NCBI RefSeq assembly: GCF_900169165.1
Contig: NZ_FXYY01000002.1
Coordinates: 62,001-126,000, forward strand
Direction of reading: 5' to 3'
Source of the DNA: Brevibacterium linens ATCC 9172
Lineage (GTDB): Bacteria > Actinomycetota > Actinomycetes > Actinomycetales > Brevibacteriaceae
DNA: 64,000 bases
In this document: positions 39,303 through 48,509 of the stretch, piece by piece
How positions within the stretch are numbered: the stretch's first letter is position 1
How the letters are laid out: each line of letters begins with the position of its first letter
The notes under the pieces: generated by a model
Database searches by the model: none
What the model saw: only the letters and a program-made list of their open reading frames with translations
Told to the model about the DNA's origin: nothing
Translations under genes and position numbers: made by a program

Positions 39303-39605
39303 TGATCGACTTTCTCTCGGGGCAGTTTCGGCGTGGCCCCCACGGGGTTTGGGGTGCTGTATCCATCTTCGTCCCTGCGGCGCCGGATGTGTAGCCGGAA
39401 TCAGGGTTTGAGACGTGAAATTGTTCATGACCGCACACGGATCGCGGGATCTGTCCCGGGAAGGGCAGGCGCGGCCCGTTGGGGCAGGGGGCCGCTTTCG
39501 GGTGGCTGACGTCGCTCAGCCTCCGTGCCGATGAGCGCCGGTGACGATGGTTCACATTGTAAGACGCCGCAGTTGCATCGTGAGATGGGGTCGTATTCTG
39601 TGGGC
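39303..39605. other. Intergenic region between divergent lyase and leuB genes
   Basis: About 300 bases with no gene I can support. It should hold the promoters of both genes. TATTCT at 39594-39599 lies six bases before the leuB ATG, with TTGCAT 15 bases upstream of it, so leuB is probably leaderless. No leader peptide or attenuator like that of ilvB is visible. Confidence 0.5.
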
Positions 39606-40643
39606 ATGAAGTTCTCAATCGCAGTCATGCCCGGAGATGGAATCGGCAACGAGGTCGTCCCCGAAGGCCTCAAAGTCCTCCGCCGCGCCATCGAGGTGTC
39701 AGGCGAGCCCGTCGAGCTCGAGCTCACAGACTACAAGGTCGGCGCCCAGCGCTACCACGAGACCGGTGAGACGCTCACCGACGACGAGCTCGAGTCGCTG
39801 CGTGGACATGATGCCATCTTCTTCGGCGCCTGCGGGGATCCGTCCGTGCCCTCCGGAGTGCTCGAGCGCGGAGTGATCCTCAAGATGCGCTTCGGGCTGG
39901 GGCATGCAGTGAACCTGCGTCCCTCGAAGCTGTTCTCCGGAGTGACCAGCCCGCTGGCCGATCCCGGAAAGATCGACTTCGTCGTCGTCCGCGAGGGCAC
40001 CGAGGGCTCGTACACCGGATCCGGCGGATCGGTGCGCACGGGCACCCCGCAGGAGGTCGCGACCGAGGTCTCGGTCAACACCTGGTACGGCGTCGAGCGT
40101 GCGGTCCGCGACGCCTTCGCCCGGGCTCAGGCGCGGAACAAGAAGCTCACCTACGTGCACAAGCACAATGTCATGGTCCATGCTGGTCACCTGTGGCGTC
40201 GCGTGGTCGAGAAGGTCGGGCAGGAATTCCCCGAGGTGGCCGTCAACTACGAGCACACGGATGCGTGCACGATCTACATGGTCACGAATCCCGAGCGCTA
40301 CGACGTCATCGTCACCGACAACCTCTTCGGGGACATCCTCACCGACCTCGCAGCCGCGGTCACCGGCGGAATCGGTCTGGCCGCCTCGGGGAACCTCAAT
40401 GTCGAAGGGACGGCGCCGAGCCTGTTCGAACCGATCCACGGTTCGGCTCCGGACATCGCCGGCCAGCAGATCGCGGACCCGACCGCGTCGATCCTCTCGG
40501 GGGCGCTCATGGCCTCCCACCTGGGACTCGAGACCGTGGCCAAGGCGATCGAGACGGCCGTCGAAGCCGACCTCGCCGAGCGCGACGGAACGAAGCGGTC
40601 CACCTCCGAGGTGGGCGACGCGATTGCGGCACGCCTCGGCTGA
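39606..40643 (+). CDS. leuB: 3-Isopropylmalate dehydrogenase
   Basis: 345 residues. NAD-dependent oxidative decarboxylation of 3-isopropylmalate in leucine synthesis. It begins [13 protein letters not shown], and has LRPSKLF, the conserved VREGTEG loop, the catalytic lysine/aspartate region (HKHNVM; DIVLTDNLFGD-like [12 protein letters not shown]) and [13 protein letters not shown] fixed by the leaderless -10. leuA and leuCD are not in the window. Tartrate dehydrogenase is a related alternative, but the context favours LeuB. Confidence 0.93.
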   Translation: MKFSIAVMPGDGIGNEVVPEGLKVLRRAIEVSGEPVELELTDYKVGAQRYHETGETLTDDELESLRGHDAIFFGACGDPSVPSGVLERGVILKMRFGLGHAVNLRPSKLFSGVTSPLADPGKIDFVVVREGTEGSYTGSGGSVRTGTPQEVATEVSVNTWYGVERAVRDAFARAQARNKKLTYVHKHNVMVHAGHLWRRVVEKVGQEFPEVAVNYEHTDACTIYMVTNPERYDVIVTDNLFGDILTDLAAAVTGGIGLAASGNLNVEGTAPSLFEPIHGSAPDIAGQQIADPTASILSGALMASHLGLETVAKAIETAVEADLAERDGTKRSTSEVGDAIAARLG

Positions 40644-40760
40644 CCGGAAGCCGCGGTCGGCGTGGTCGACCGCCTCGGCGAGGGGCGGATGGGTGACGAT
40701 GGGGTCACCTCTGCGAGGATGAACCCAACCGAGCGACACCCGATTTCAGGATTGACGACA

Positions 40761-40800
40761 TCACCCCGGTGCGACGAGCGCCGGGGTGATGGACTACCCT
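40761..40800 (+). promoter_or_regulatory. Inverted repeat and -10 box upstream of ilvE
   Basis: TCACCCCGG (40761-40769) pairs exactly with CCGGGGTGA (40781-40789). TACCCT at 40795-40800 is a fair -10 for ilvE. The repeat occupies the -35 area and could be an operator, or may end leuB transcription. Confidence 0.4.
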
Positions 40801-40837
40801 GAAAGTGTCACTCATCACAAGTGAGAAAAGAGTTTTC

Positions 40838-41929
40838 ATGACAGATTTCACCGTTCTTAAGAACCTCCAGCCGCAACCCGAGCTGGTGCGCGAGAACATC
40901 AAGAAGGATCCCGGCTTCGGCCAGTACTTCACCGACCATATGGCGCACATCCGTTACACGGTCGACGACGGTTGGCAGGGGCACGAGGTCCGGCCGTACG
41001 GGCCGCTGCTGCTCGACCCGGCAGCCGCTGTTCTCCACTACGCCCAGGAGATCTTCGAGGGGCTCAAGGCCTACCGTCATGCCGACGGTTCGGTATGGAC
41101 GTTCCGACCCGAGCGCAACGCCGCGCGCATCAACCGCTCCGCCGAGCGTCTCGCGCTGCCGCAGCTGCCCGAAGAGGACTTCATCAACTCGCTCAAGCAG
41201 CTGGTCAGCCTCGACCAGGCCTGGGTTCCGACGCCGGAGTCGGACGCCGATGAGTCGAGCCTGTACCTGCGGCCGTTCATGATCGCCACGGAGCGGTTCC
41301 TCGGCGTGCGGGCCAGCCATGAAGTCGACTACTACGCCATCGCATCGCCGGCCGGTCCCTACTTCTCCGGCGGCATCAAGCCGGTGTCGATCTGGCTCTC
41401 GCCGAAGCTCAAGCGCGCCGGCGCGGGCGGCACCGGCTTCGCCAAGTGCGGCGGCAACTATGCATCGTCGCTGGTGGCGACCAACGAGGCGGCCGCAAAG
41501 GGCTGCCAGCAGGTGCTGTTCACCGACTCGGTCGAGAACAAGTACATCGACGAGCTCGGCGGCATGAACCTCATGCTCGTGACGAAGAGCGGCAAGCTGC
41601 TCACTCCGGCGCTGAGCGATTCGATCCTCGACGGCGTCACCCGTCGTTCGCTGCTCGAACTGGCACCGCAGCTCGGACTCGAGGCCGAAGAGCGTCAGAT
41701 CTCCATCGAGGAGTGGCGTGAGGGTGCGGCCAGCGGCGAGATCGTCGAAGCATTCGCCTGCGGCACCGCTGCCGTCATCACGCCGATCAGCAAGCTCGTC
41801 AGCGAGGACTTCACCATCGACCATGGTGAAGAGGCCGGTGAGAAGACCATGGAGCTGCGCAGGACGCTGCTCGACATCCAGTACGGACGGGTCGAGGACA
41901 CGAACAACTGGCTGGTGCGCCTGGCCTGA
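40838..41929 (+). CDS. ilvE: Branched-chain amino acid aminotransferase
   Basis: 363 residues. PLP enzyme catalysing the last step to valine, leucine and isoleucine with glutamate. Class IV fold; the PLP lysine is Lys235 in ENKYIDELGG, and FAKCGGNYASS and the C-terminal GTAAVITPI loop are present. ATG 40838 (MTDFTVLKN) follows GAGAAAAGAG; an in-frame GTG at 40805 is less likely. Together with ilvBNC, ilvD and leuB it nearly completes the branched-chain set. Confidence 0.95.
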   Translation: MTDFTVLKNLQPQPELVRENIKKDPGFGQYFTDHMAHIRYTVDDGWQGHEVRPYGPLLLDPAAAVLHYAQEIFEGLKAYRHADGSVWTFRPERNAARINRSAERLALPQLPEEDFINSLKQLVSLDQAWVPTPESDADESSLYLRPFMIATERFLGVRASHEVDYYAIASPAGPYFSGGIKPVSIWLSPKLKRAGAGGTGFAKCGGNYASSLVATNEAAAKGCQQVLFTDSVENKYIDELGGMNLMLVTKSGKLLTPALSDSILDGVTRRSLLELAPQLGLEAEERQISIEEWREGAASGEIVEAFACGTAAVITPISKLVSEDFTIDHGEEAGEKTMELRRTLLDIQYGRVEDTNNWLVRLA

Positions 41930-41959
41930 TTCGATGGGCGTCGTTGGCCTGGCGGGCGT

Positions 41960-41997
41960 TGTCTGAACTGGACGTCAGTGTCTGATCTGGACGTCAG
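41960..41997 (+). repeat. Short tandem repeat after ilvE
   Basis: The stretch TGTCTGAACTGGACGTCAG is followed at once by TGTCTGATCTGGACGTCAG, one base different. Non-coding. Confidence 0.7.
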
Positions 41998-42012
41998 CCG
42001 GGCACGCTCTTG

Positions 42013-42050
42013 AGGCGGGCCGCTGCGAAGTGATTCGCGGCGGCCCGCCT
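42013..42050 (+). terminator. Terminator after ilvE
   Basis: AGGCGGGCCGCTGCGA (42013-42028) pairs with 42035-42050 with one G-U pair, followed by TCTGCTTTCC. Confidence 0.75.
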
Positions 42051-42120
42051 TCTGCTTTCCGCGCGTCGTTCACCCGTTGTCCCTTGTTGCCCACCCGCTA
42101 TCCATTGCGCCGGCGGACGT

Positions 42121-42152
42121 TTTACTCAGTTGTGCGTAAATTGCGGTACTGT
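42121..42152 (+). promoter_or_regulatory. Promoter and possible operator of the MFS gene
   Basis: TACTGT at 42147-42152 is six bases before the GTG start, a leaderless arrangement. Just upstream, TTTAC (42121-42125) and GTAAA (42136-42140) form an AT-rich inverted repeat where a regulator could bind. Confidence 0.45.
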
Positions 42153-42158
42153 GGCCTC

Positions 42159-43649
42159 GTGCACACGACCACCTCGGCGTCGATTCCGACAGCCTCCGAA
42201 GTCATCGCTCACCTGCCATGGAAGTGGCGCACCCAGGGTGCCATCTTCATCATCGGCGGGCTCGGTTTCATGTTCGACGCCTGGGACGTCGCTCTCAACG
42301 GATTCCTCATTCCGCTGCTCAGCGACTATTGGAGTCTCAGCCTCGGCCAGGCCGCATGGATTGCGACCGCCAATCTCATCGGCATGGCACTGGGTGCCTT
42401 CATCTGGGGCGGCATCGCCGATGTCATCGGGCGGAAGAAGGCGTTCACTCTCACTCTGCTCGTCTTCTCGATCTTCACGGTCGCCGGAGCATTCGCGCCC
42501 GCATATGGTTGGTTCATCCTCTTCCGCTTCCTCGCGGGATTCGGTCTGGGCGGATGCATCCCTGTCGACTACGCCCTCGTCGGGGAGTTCACGCCCAGCC
42601 GACATCGCGGACGCGTGCTCACCGCCATGGACGGCTGGTGGCCGATCGGCGCCTCGCTCTGTGCGTTCGTCTCCGCCTATCTGCTCGGTTTCGGGGACTG
42701 GCGGCTGATTATGCTCGTCATGATCGTTCCCGCCCTGCTCACCGTCGCCGTGCGTTTCGGGATTCCTGAATCACCTCTCTATCTCGCCTCGGTCGGCCGG
42801 TACGCCGAAGCCGACGCGATCATCAGACGACTGGTCGAGCGCACCGGCGCCGACGTCACCGAGTGGACCCATGAACCGGTCGGCGAGGCTGCCGCAACGC
42901 CGGCGGCCGGTGACGATGCAGCCCCGGCAACGGCTGAGCCCGACGCGGATCGGAGCACGGCGAGCCCCGCCGCGTCGCAGACGACGCCGACCTCGGACGC
43001 GGGGCCCAGAGTCAGCGGGCAGCTGCGAGCGGCCAGCGGTCAGCTCGTGCAGCTGTGGCAGCACTCAGCCAAGACGACCCTCGTCGCCTGGTCGCTCTTC
43101 GTCTCCGTCCTCCTTGTCTACTACGCGGCACTGACATGGCTGCCCGGAATCCTGAAGAAGCAGGGGCTGGCCGATCAGGCGGCGTTCCTCGTCACCGGGT
43201 CGATGACCGCGGTCGGCATCCTCGGCGTGATCGTCTGCGCGCTCATCGTCGAACGATTCGGTCGCAAATGGGTGCTCGGAGTCTCGGCGATCGTGGCCGC
43301 GATCCTCCTGATCGGATCTGCCGTATTCATCGAAGCTTCCGGTGCCGAACTCAACTGGACGGCGAAAGCGGCCATCATCGGCTTCGGCTTCGTCATCCAG
43401 ATCGCGATCCCGACCCTGTACACCTATGTCTCCGAGCTCTACCCGACCCGACTGCGCGGTTCTGGTTTCGGTTGGGCTTCTGCGGCGTCGCGTCTGGCCA
43501 CGGGAATCGCCCCGATCGTGTTCGGCGCGTTCATGTGGCCGGTGCTCGGCCTGACCCTGACGTTCGTCCTCACCGGAGCTCTAGTCGTCGTCGCCGTGGT
43601 TCTGATGAGCTTCATGGCACGAGAGACGACCGGTGAAGAATTGAGCTGA
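42159..43649 (+). CDS. MFS transporter, sugar/aromatic-acid porter type
   Basis: 496 residues, 12 predicted membrane helices in two halves. The first intracellular loop reads GGIADVIGRKKAF (family signature GXXXDRXGRR), repeated weakly in the second half (VERFGRKWV). The central loop (about 240-300) holds a long Ala/Pro/Thr/Asp-rich stretch of low complexity, longer than usual. GTG start from the leaderless -10. Proton symport of a sugar or organic acid is likely; the substrate is not readable. Confidence 0.88.
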   Translation: MHTTTSASIPTASEVIAHLPWKWRTQGAIFIIGGLGFMFDAWDVALNGFLIPLLSDYWSLSLGQAAWIATANLIGMALGAFIWGGIADVIGRKKAFTLTLLVFSIFTVAGAFAPAYGWFILFRFLAGFGLGGCIPVDYALVGEFTPSRHRGRVLTAMDGWWPIGASLCAFVSAYLLGFGDWRLIMLVMIVPALLTVAVRFGIPESPLYLASVGRYAEADAIIRRLVERTGADVTEWTHEPVGEAAATPAAGDDAAPATAEPDADRSTASPAASQTTPTSDAGPRVSGQLRAASGQLVQLWQHSAKTTLVAWSLFVSVLLVYYAALTWLPGILKKQGLADQAAFLVTGSMTAVGILGVIVCALIVERFGRKWVLGVSAIVAAILLIGSAVFIEASGAELNWTAKAAIIGFGFVIQIAIPTLYTYVSELYPTRLRGSGFGWASAASRLATGIAPIVFGAFMWPVLGLTLTFVLTGALVVVAVVLMSFMARETTGEELS

Positions 43650-43705
43650 CTAGTGGTCTGACCAGGGCAGATACGTTCGGGAAATGTCGTGTCAGTGCCG
43701 CCAGG

Positions 43706-43711
43706 TAGTGT
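43706..43711 (+). promoter_or_regulatory. -10 box for leaderless HNH gene
   Basis: TAGTGT followed by seven bases and ATG 43719. It argues against the in-frame GTG at 43689. Confidence 0.5.
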
Positions 43712-43718
43712 TCTGGAC

Positions 43719-45455
43719 ATGGAGGCAAAGCAGGTTCCGGACGCACTCACCGAGATCCTTCGGTGGCGCGACAGCCTGTCCGAAATGCCTCCTGCCGCGA
43801 CCGAGGAAGAAGCGATCGATCGCATCACGGCTCTTGAGGAACTGACCTCCGCATGCGCCGCCGCACAGGCCCGCGAAACCCTGACGTTCGATATGCACCG
43901 AAAGAATCGGGAGGCCGAAGACGGTGTCCCGAGCACGAAGCAGGGACTCGGGGTCGGCGCGGAGATCGGCCTGGCCAGAAAGGTCTCCCGACACCGCGGC
44001 AACGCGCTGCTCAAATTCTCACGGACCCTGCTCCTGGACCTGCCCAATGTCTACTCGGCGATGAAGGGCGGAGACATCTCGGAGGAGAAGGCACGCACTG
44101 TCGCCAAGGAATCCGACTGGCTGCCGCGGGAGAAGAAGCACGAGCTCGACGAGCGGATGGCCGAACGCCTGGCCGAGGTGGGAGTCAGACGACTGGGCAA
44201 CGAGGTGAGGGCCCTGGCACAGAAGCTCGACCAGCAGGCAGCGGTCGACCACCTCGAACGCTGTGTCGAAGAGCGCTCGGTCAGCGTGCGTCCGGCACCG
44301 GGAAACATGGCCTATCTGACTGCTCTGCTGCCGATGTCGCAGGCCGTTGCCGCATTCGCCAATCTCAAGAAGTCGGCCCAGACCGTGACCGCCACCGGCA
44401 AGGCCGACGGCCGTGGTCAGAATCAGATCGCTGCGGATCTCTTGGTCGAGCGACTGACCGGGCAGGCTGCCGCTGCGGCCGTGCCCACCGAAGTCCACCT
44501 CATCATGCAGGACAGCAGCCTGTTCGGGCCCGGAGAAGAATCGGCATGGTTCCCCGGGGTCGGCCCGATCCCGGCCCAAGCCGCCAGGAACGTCGTTGCC
44601 GAGAACGAGGCCGCCACCTTCATCCGCAGGCTGTACACGCGGCCGGAAGACGGTCAGCTCGTGCGGATGGACTCCCGCCGCAGGGAATTCTCCGGGCTGC
44701 TTCGACGCATGGTCGTCTTCCGCGACGACGTCTGCCGTTCGCCCTGGTGCGAGGCACCCATCCAGCACGCCGATCATGTCGACGCGGCCGCTGCCGGTGG
44801 GGAAACGGACTGGGACAACTCTTCTGGACTGTGCGCCGCCTGCAACTATCTCAAGGAACTCAGCGGGTGGCGCCATCAGGCGACAGCCGAGGCCCTCGAG
44901 GTCATCACACCGACCGGTCACCACTACAGGACCCGAACCAAACCCCTCAGCGGTCCCGATCCCGGATGCGCCTCTGGTCAGGACGACAGTCGTGGTGCGA
45001 GGCATGGCCCCGGCGAACAGGATCCTCCTGATCAGCAGCATGATCGGCAACGGCAGCAACTTCCCGGCCGACAGCATGGTCCCGAGCCGGGACGAGACAC
45101 CGGGGAAGCAGCGGCAGAGAGGACGGCGACACCGGTCGACGGGGCTCGCGCCGCGACTCCGGGCGACGAGGCTCGCGCCGCGACTCCGGTCGACGGGGCT
45201 CGCGCCGCACCGCCGAGTGACAGCGACTGTGCCGGAGCGCTGGATGACGAAGCCCGCGTTGTACCGCCGCGTGCCGATTCCGAATTTTCGGTGATGATCC
45301 CATGGCGATACGTTCGCCGGACCTCGCAGCCGGCAACCATCGATATCGGTGGGTCGAGTGTCGGAATCGACATCGTCGATGCCGACGAACGGCCGATGAG
45401 CCCAACCGAAGAACTTCTCCGCGCCGCAATCCTCGAACACAGACGCAGGCTGTGA
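43719..45455 (+). CDS. DUF222/HNH endonuclease domain protein (13E12 type)
   Basis: 578 residues. N-terminal helical DUF222 domain (about 1-300) and a C-terminal HNH zinc fold: Cys339 and Cys344, catalytic region His350/His353 (IQHADHVD), then Cys372 and Cys375. This is the multi-copy family of actinobacteria related to the 13E12 repeats of Mycobacterium; its role is unproven, often thought linked to mobile DNA. A low-complexity tail (about 410-530) has tandem repeats (45129-45207). The final 40 residues look ordered again. Confidence 0.88.
   Translation: MEAKQVPDALTEILRWRDSLSEMPPAATEEEAIDRITALEELTSACAAAQARETLTFDMHRKNREAEDGVPSTKQGLGVGAEIGLARKVSRHRGNALLKFSRTLLLDLPNVYSAMKGGDISEEKARTVAKESDWLPREKKHELDERMAERLAEVGVRRLGNEVRALAQKLDQQAAVDHLERCVEERSVSVRPAPGNMAYLTALLPMSQAVAAFANLKKSAQTVTATGKADGRGQNQIAADLLVERLTGQAAAAAVPTEVHLIMQDSSLFGPGEESAWFPGVGPIPAQAARNVVAENEAATFIRRLYTRPEDGQLVRMDSRRREFSGLLRRMVVFRDDVCRSPWCEAPIQHADHVDAAAAGGETDWDNSSGLCAACNYLKELSGWRHQATAEALEVITPTGHHYRTRTKPLSGPDPGCASGQDDSRGARHGPGEQDPPDQQHDRQRQQLPGRQHGPEPGRDTGEAAAERTATPVDGARAATPGDEARAATPVDGARAAPPSDSDCAGALDDEARVVPPRADSEFSVMIPWRYVRRTSQPATIDIGGSSVGIDIVDADERPMSPTEELLRAAILEHRRRL
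45129..45207 (+). repeat. Three 27-bp tandem repeats inside the HNH gene
   Basis: Three near-identical units coding for TPVDGARAA, TPGDEARAA and TPVDGARAA. In-frame, in the disordered tail; the unit number may vary between strains. Confidence 0.8.
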
Positions 45456-45490
45456 GCCGAGTCTGCCGCGCTGTGAACCGAGTCTGCTGC
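45449..45490 (+). repeat. 21-bp tandem repeat over the HNH gene's stop codon
   Basis: 45449-45469 and 45470-45490 match at 19 of 21 bases. The copy places a second TGA in frame seven codons after the first. Confidence 0.85.
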
Positions 45491-45554
45491 GACGACGGCA
45501 AGTGGCCACCGAAAGTTCAACTGCCCGCTCCATGACGAGACTATGGTGATAGTC

Positions 45555-46217
45555 ATGAACGACCTCACCGGGCAGCCGTCGCCCGCCGGCCATTGCGCGC
45601 GGTCCGGCCACGCGGACGACCCCACGGTCGAAATCGTGTGGGGGATGCCGGCGGGGATGGGTCCACTGTGGCAGGGCGTGCCCTCGGGGCCGGGAATCCG
45701 CGGTGTCCTGCCACCCCGCAGCGAGGTCGAAGCGCTCTATGGGGCCGCTGCCGCCGAGCCGCCGCTGAACGAGGACCCGAGGTTTGCGGCACTGTTCGCC
45801 GATGTCTACGACGTCTCCGTCCGCAAGGGACAGGCCCTCATGACATTGACCCGGACCCAGCCCGACGGGCGGCTGAGCTCATTCGCCTACGGCCACCATT
45901 GGAGGTGGGAGGAGCAGAAGTATCCGTGGGCATTCGAACTGCAGAGCCGCCTCGGCGAAGCTTCGACCGAACTCGAATCGACCTTCGCACTCAACCTGCT
46001 CGCCCGTGACCCGAAGCAGCGCGAACAAGGCCCGGGACGGCGCACCCTTCAAACGTGGATCGGAGAGGTCGGACACTGCGGCTGCTGGCTGCAGACCGAC
46101 GATATCGACAGTCCGGCACGCCGCCTCTACGAAGAACTCGGCTTCGCAGAACTCGGACACGGCCCCGACGCCCCCAACGGGCAGCCCGGCCTGGTCATGT
46201 TCCGCAGCCCGCGGTGA
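45555..46217 (+). CDS. GNAT-family N-acetyltransferase
   Basis: 220 residues. The C-terminal part has the GNAT shape: FALNLLARDPKQREQGPGRRTL (the CoA-binding loop region, unusual in detail) and DSPARRLYEELGFAELG near the end. The N-terminal 75 residues are Gly/Pro-rich and unlike a typical GNAT. ATG 45555 lies seven bases after TATGGT, so it is probably leaderless; an ATG four codons earlier is possible. Substrate unknown. Confidence 0.75.
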   Translation: MNDLTGQPSPAGHCARSGHADDPTVEIVWGMPAGMGPLWQGVPSGPGIRGVLPPRSEVEALYGAAAAEPPLNEDPRFAALFADVYDVSVRKGQALMTLTRTQPDGRLSSFAYGHHWRWEEQKYPWAFELQSRLGEASTELESTFALNLLARDPKQREQGPGRRTLQTWIGEVGHCGCWLQTDDIDSPARRLYEELGFAELGHGPDAPNGQPGLVMFRSPR

Positions 46218-46279
46218 GAACTGCACGTCAGACGAATTCCTCGTCCGCGGCACCACGTGGCTGTTTCAGCGGCGGTCAC

Positions 46280-46285
46280 TAGGAT
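46280..46285 (+). promoter_or_regulatory. -10 box for leaderless peptidase gene
   Basis: TAGGAT followed by six bases and ATG 46292. Confidence 0.55.
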
Positions 46286-46291
46286 GGGAGA

Positions 46292-48499
46292 ATGCGCGAA
46301 GAAGACTCACCGACAGCGGCCCCGACGACGAGTGCCGAACTGCCCGACGACGAAAACCTCTGGCTCGAAGACATCTCCGGCGAGCAGCAGATCGCCTGGG
46401 TGAAGAACCAGAACGCGGAGACCCTCGACCGATTCCACGACGACCTCTTCGATACCATCTCCGGCGAACTGCGCACCGCGCTGGACTCCGACGACCGCAT
46501 TCCGATGGTCACCAAACGCGGCGACCACTTCTTCAACTTCTGGCGCGATAGGACCAACCCGAAAGGTCTGTGGCGACGCACCACATGGGAGAGCTACCGC
46601 ACGGATGCACCCGACTGGGATGTGCTGCTCGACCTCGACGAACTGGCGGCACAGGAAGACACCGCCTGGGTCTGGTCAGGAGCGATGGTCCGGCGCAGCG
46701 ACAATCGGCGCGCCCTCGTCCTCCTGTCCCCGGACGGAGGCGACTCCCACCGAGTCCGCGAATTCGACCTCGATGACCGCACCTTCGTCGACGGCGGCTT
46801 CGACATCCCCGCCGCCAAGACACGATTGGCCTGGCTCGATGATGACACCGTCCTCGTCGCCACCGAGACCGACGCCGACTCACTGACGACCTCGTCGTAT
46901 CCTCGCCAAGCCAGAGCGCTCCGCCGCGGTCAGAGCCTCGACGAGGCCCCGATCGTCGCCGAAGTCCCACGCGACCATGTGGCGATCTTCGTCGGCAGCG
47001 ACATCCGCCCCGACACCGCGGCCACCGACCGCGCAGTCATCATCGACGCCATCGACTTCTTCAACTCGACGATGAGCTTCCTCGACCTCGCCGACATCAC
47101 CGGCGCAGACGGGACGCTGTCGGTCGAACCGACGACTTGGGCCGACGCGCTCAACCGAGTCGACGTTCCCACCGACGTCGAGGTCGGCTTCGACCGCGAC
47201 CTCGTGCTCTTCCGTCCGCAGTCGACGTGGCAGTCCACCACCACCGAGGTGGCCGCCGGCGGCCTTGCTATCGCCGATATCGATGCGGTCAAGGCAGGAG
47301 AGATCACTCCGCGCGTGATCTTCACCCCGGACGCCCGCACCTCGCTGCAGTCCTTCACCTTCACCCGCGACTACCTCGTCCTCGAGCTGCTCGCCGACGT
47401 GCAGTCGACGCTGACGGTCCTCGACCTGAACAACGACTTCGCCGAATCCACCCTGCCCGGGGTGCCGGCCAACCATATGGTCGGCCTCGGCGCAGTCGAC
47501 AAATACGACCCGGCCACCGCCAACGACTTCTGGATGGTCAGCACCGGCTTCCTCACGCCCTCGACGCTGTCATACGGAACTCTGGGCCCCTCGGACGAAG
47601 CTGCGGGAACGGACTCCGAAAAGTCCACCGCCGAGGTGATCAAATCGGCGCCGGCGATGTTCGATGCCGACGGGCTCAGCGTCGAGCAGCACTTCGCCAC
47701 CAGCGCTGACGGAACGGCGATCCCGTACTTCCAGATCGGATCCGACGACCTCGTGCTCGACGGCGACAATCCCACACTGCTCGACGGCTACGGCGGATTC
47801 GAAGTCAGCCGCACACCCGGATATTCACCCGTGGTCGGCATCGGCTGGCTCAGCCGCAGCACCACCGGAGACACCATCCCGACAGGCCGCCGAGGCGTCT
47901 ATGTCCTCGCCAACATCCGCGGCGGAGGCGAATACGGGCCTGAATGGCACACTGCCGCGATGCGAGAGAACCGCATGCGCTGCTATGAAGACCATTCGGC
48001 CGTGGCCCGCGATCTCATCGCCCGCGGAGTGACGAGCCCGAAGAGGCTCGCCTGTGCCGGCGGTTCGAACGGCGGATTGTTGGTCGGCAATATGCTCACC
48101 CAGTATCCCGAGCTGTTCGGCGCAGTCTCCTGTGGAGTTCCGCTGCTGGACATGGCCCGGTACACGAAGCTCAGCGCCGGCTATTCATGGAAGGCCGAGT
48201 ACGGCGACCCGGACGTGGCCGAGGACTGGGCGTTCATCAGACACTTCTCGCCCTACCACCTCCTCGAGGGCGGACAGGACTATCCGCCGGTGCTGTTCTG
48301 GACGGCGACGTCGGATGACCGGGTGGGACCGGTGCAGGCGCGGAAGATGGCCGCCCGGATGCAGGCGCAGGGTATCGAGAACGTGTGGTTCTTCGAAGAC
48401 ACCGAAGGCGGTCATTCCGCGGCTTCGGACAATGAGCAGACCGCGTTCACCCGGGCGCTGAGCTACCGGTTCATGTGGAACGCGCTGACAGGGGAGTAG
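46292..48499 (+). CDS. Prolyl oligopeptidase family serine peptidase (S9A)
   Basis: 735 residues. N-terminal seven-bladed propeller (about 70-430) and an alpha/beta-hydrolase domain. The triad is Ser592 in GGSNGGLL, Asp675 in TSDDRV and His708 in GGHSAA. It starts with the linker that wraps the propeller (DDENLWLEDISGEQQIAWVK). No signal peptide, so cytoplasmic; cleaves short peptides, usually after proline. Some relatives hydrolyse other peptide bonds. Ends just before the lipoate ligase gene. Confidence 0.92.
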   Translation: MREEDSPTAAPTTSAELPDDENLWLEDISGEQQIAWVKNQNAETLDRFHDDLFDTISGELRTALDSDDRIPMVTKRGDHFFNFWRDRTNPKGLWRRTTWESYRTDAPDWDVLLDLDELAAQEDTAWVWSGAMVRRSDNRRALVLLSPDGGDSHRVREFDLDDRTFVDGGFDIPAAKTRLAWLDDDTVLVATETDADSLTTSSYPRQARALRRGQSLDEAPIVAEVPRDHVAIFVGSDIRPDTAATDRAVIIDAIDFFNSTMSFLDLADITGADGTLSVEPTTWADALNRVDVPTDVEVGFDRDLVLFRPQSTWQSTTTEVAAGGLAIADIDAVKAGEITPRVIFTPDARTSLQSFTFTRDYLVLELLADVQSTLTVLDLNNDFAESTLPGVPANHMVGLGAVDKYDPATANDFWMVSTGFLTPSTLSYGTLGPSDEAAGTDSEKSTAEVIKSAPAMFDADGLSVEQHFATSADGTAIPYFQIGSDDLVLDGDNPTLLDGYGGFEVSRTPGYSPVVGIGWLSRSTTGDTIPTGRRGVYVLANIRGGGEYGPEWHTAAMRENRMRCYEDHSAVARDLIARGVTSPKRLACAGGSNGGLLVGNMLTQYPELFGAVSCGVPLLDMARYTKLSAGYSWKAEYGDPDVAEDWAFIRHFSPYHLLEGGQDYPPVLFWTATSDDRVGPVQARKMAARMQAQGIENVWFFEDTEGGHSAASDNEQTAFTRALSYRFMWNALTGE

Positions 48500-48502
48500 G
48501 TT
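48497..48502 (+). promoter_or_regulatory. -10 box for lipoate ligase gene
   Basis: TAGGTT overlaps the stop of the peptidase gene and lies seven bases before ATG 48510, allowing a separate leaderless transcript. Confidence 0.4.
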
Positions 48503-48509
48503 GGCAGAT

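Noticed and set aside
39303..39605. A leucine leader peptide and attenuator for leuB
   Set aside because: No Leu-rich short frame and no terminator hairpin with a T-run. The -10 lies six bases before the leuB ATG, leaving no leader.
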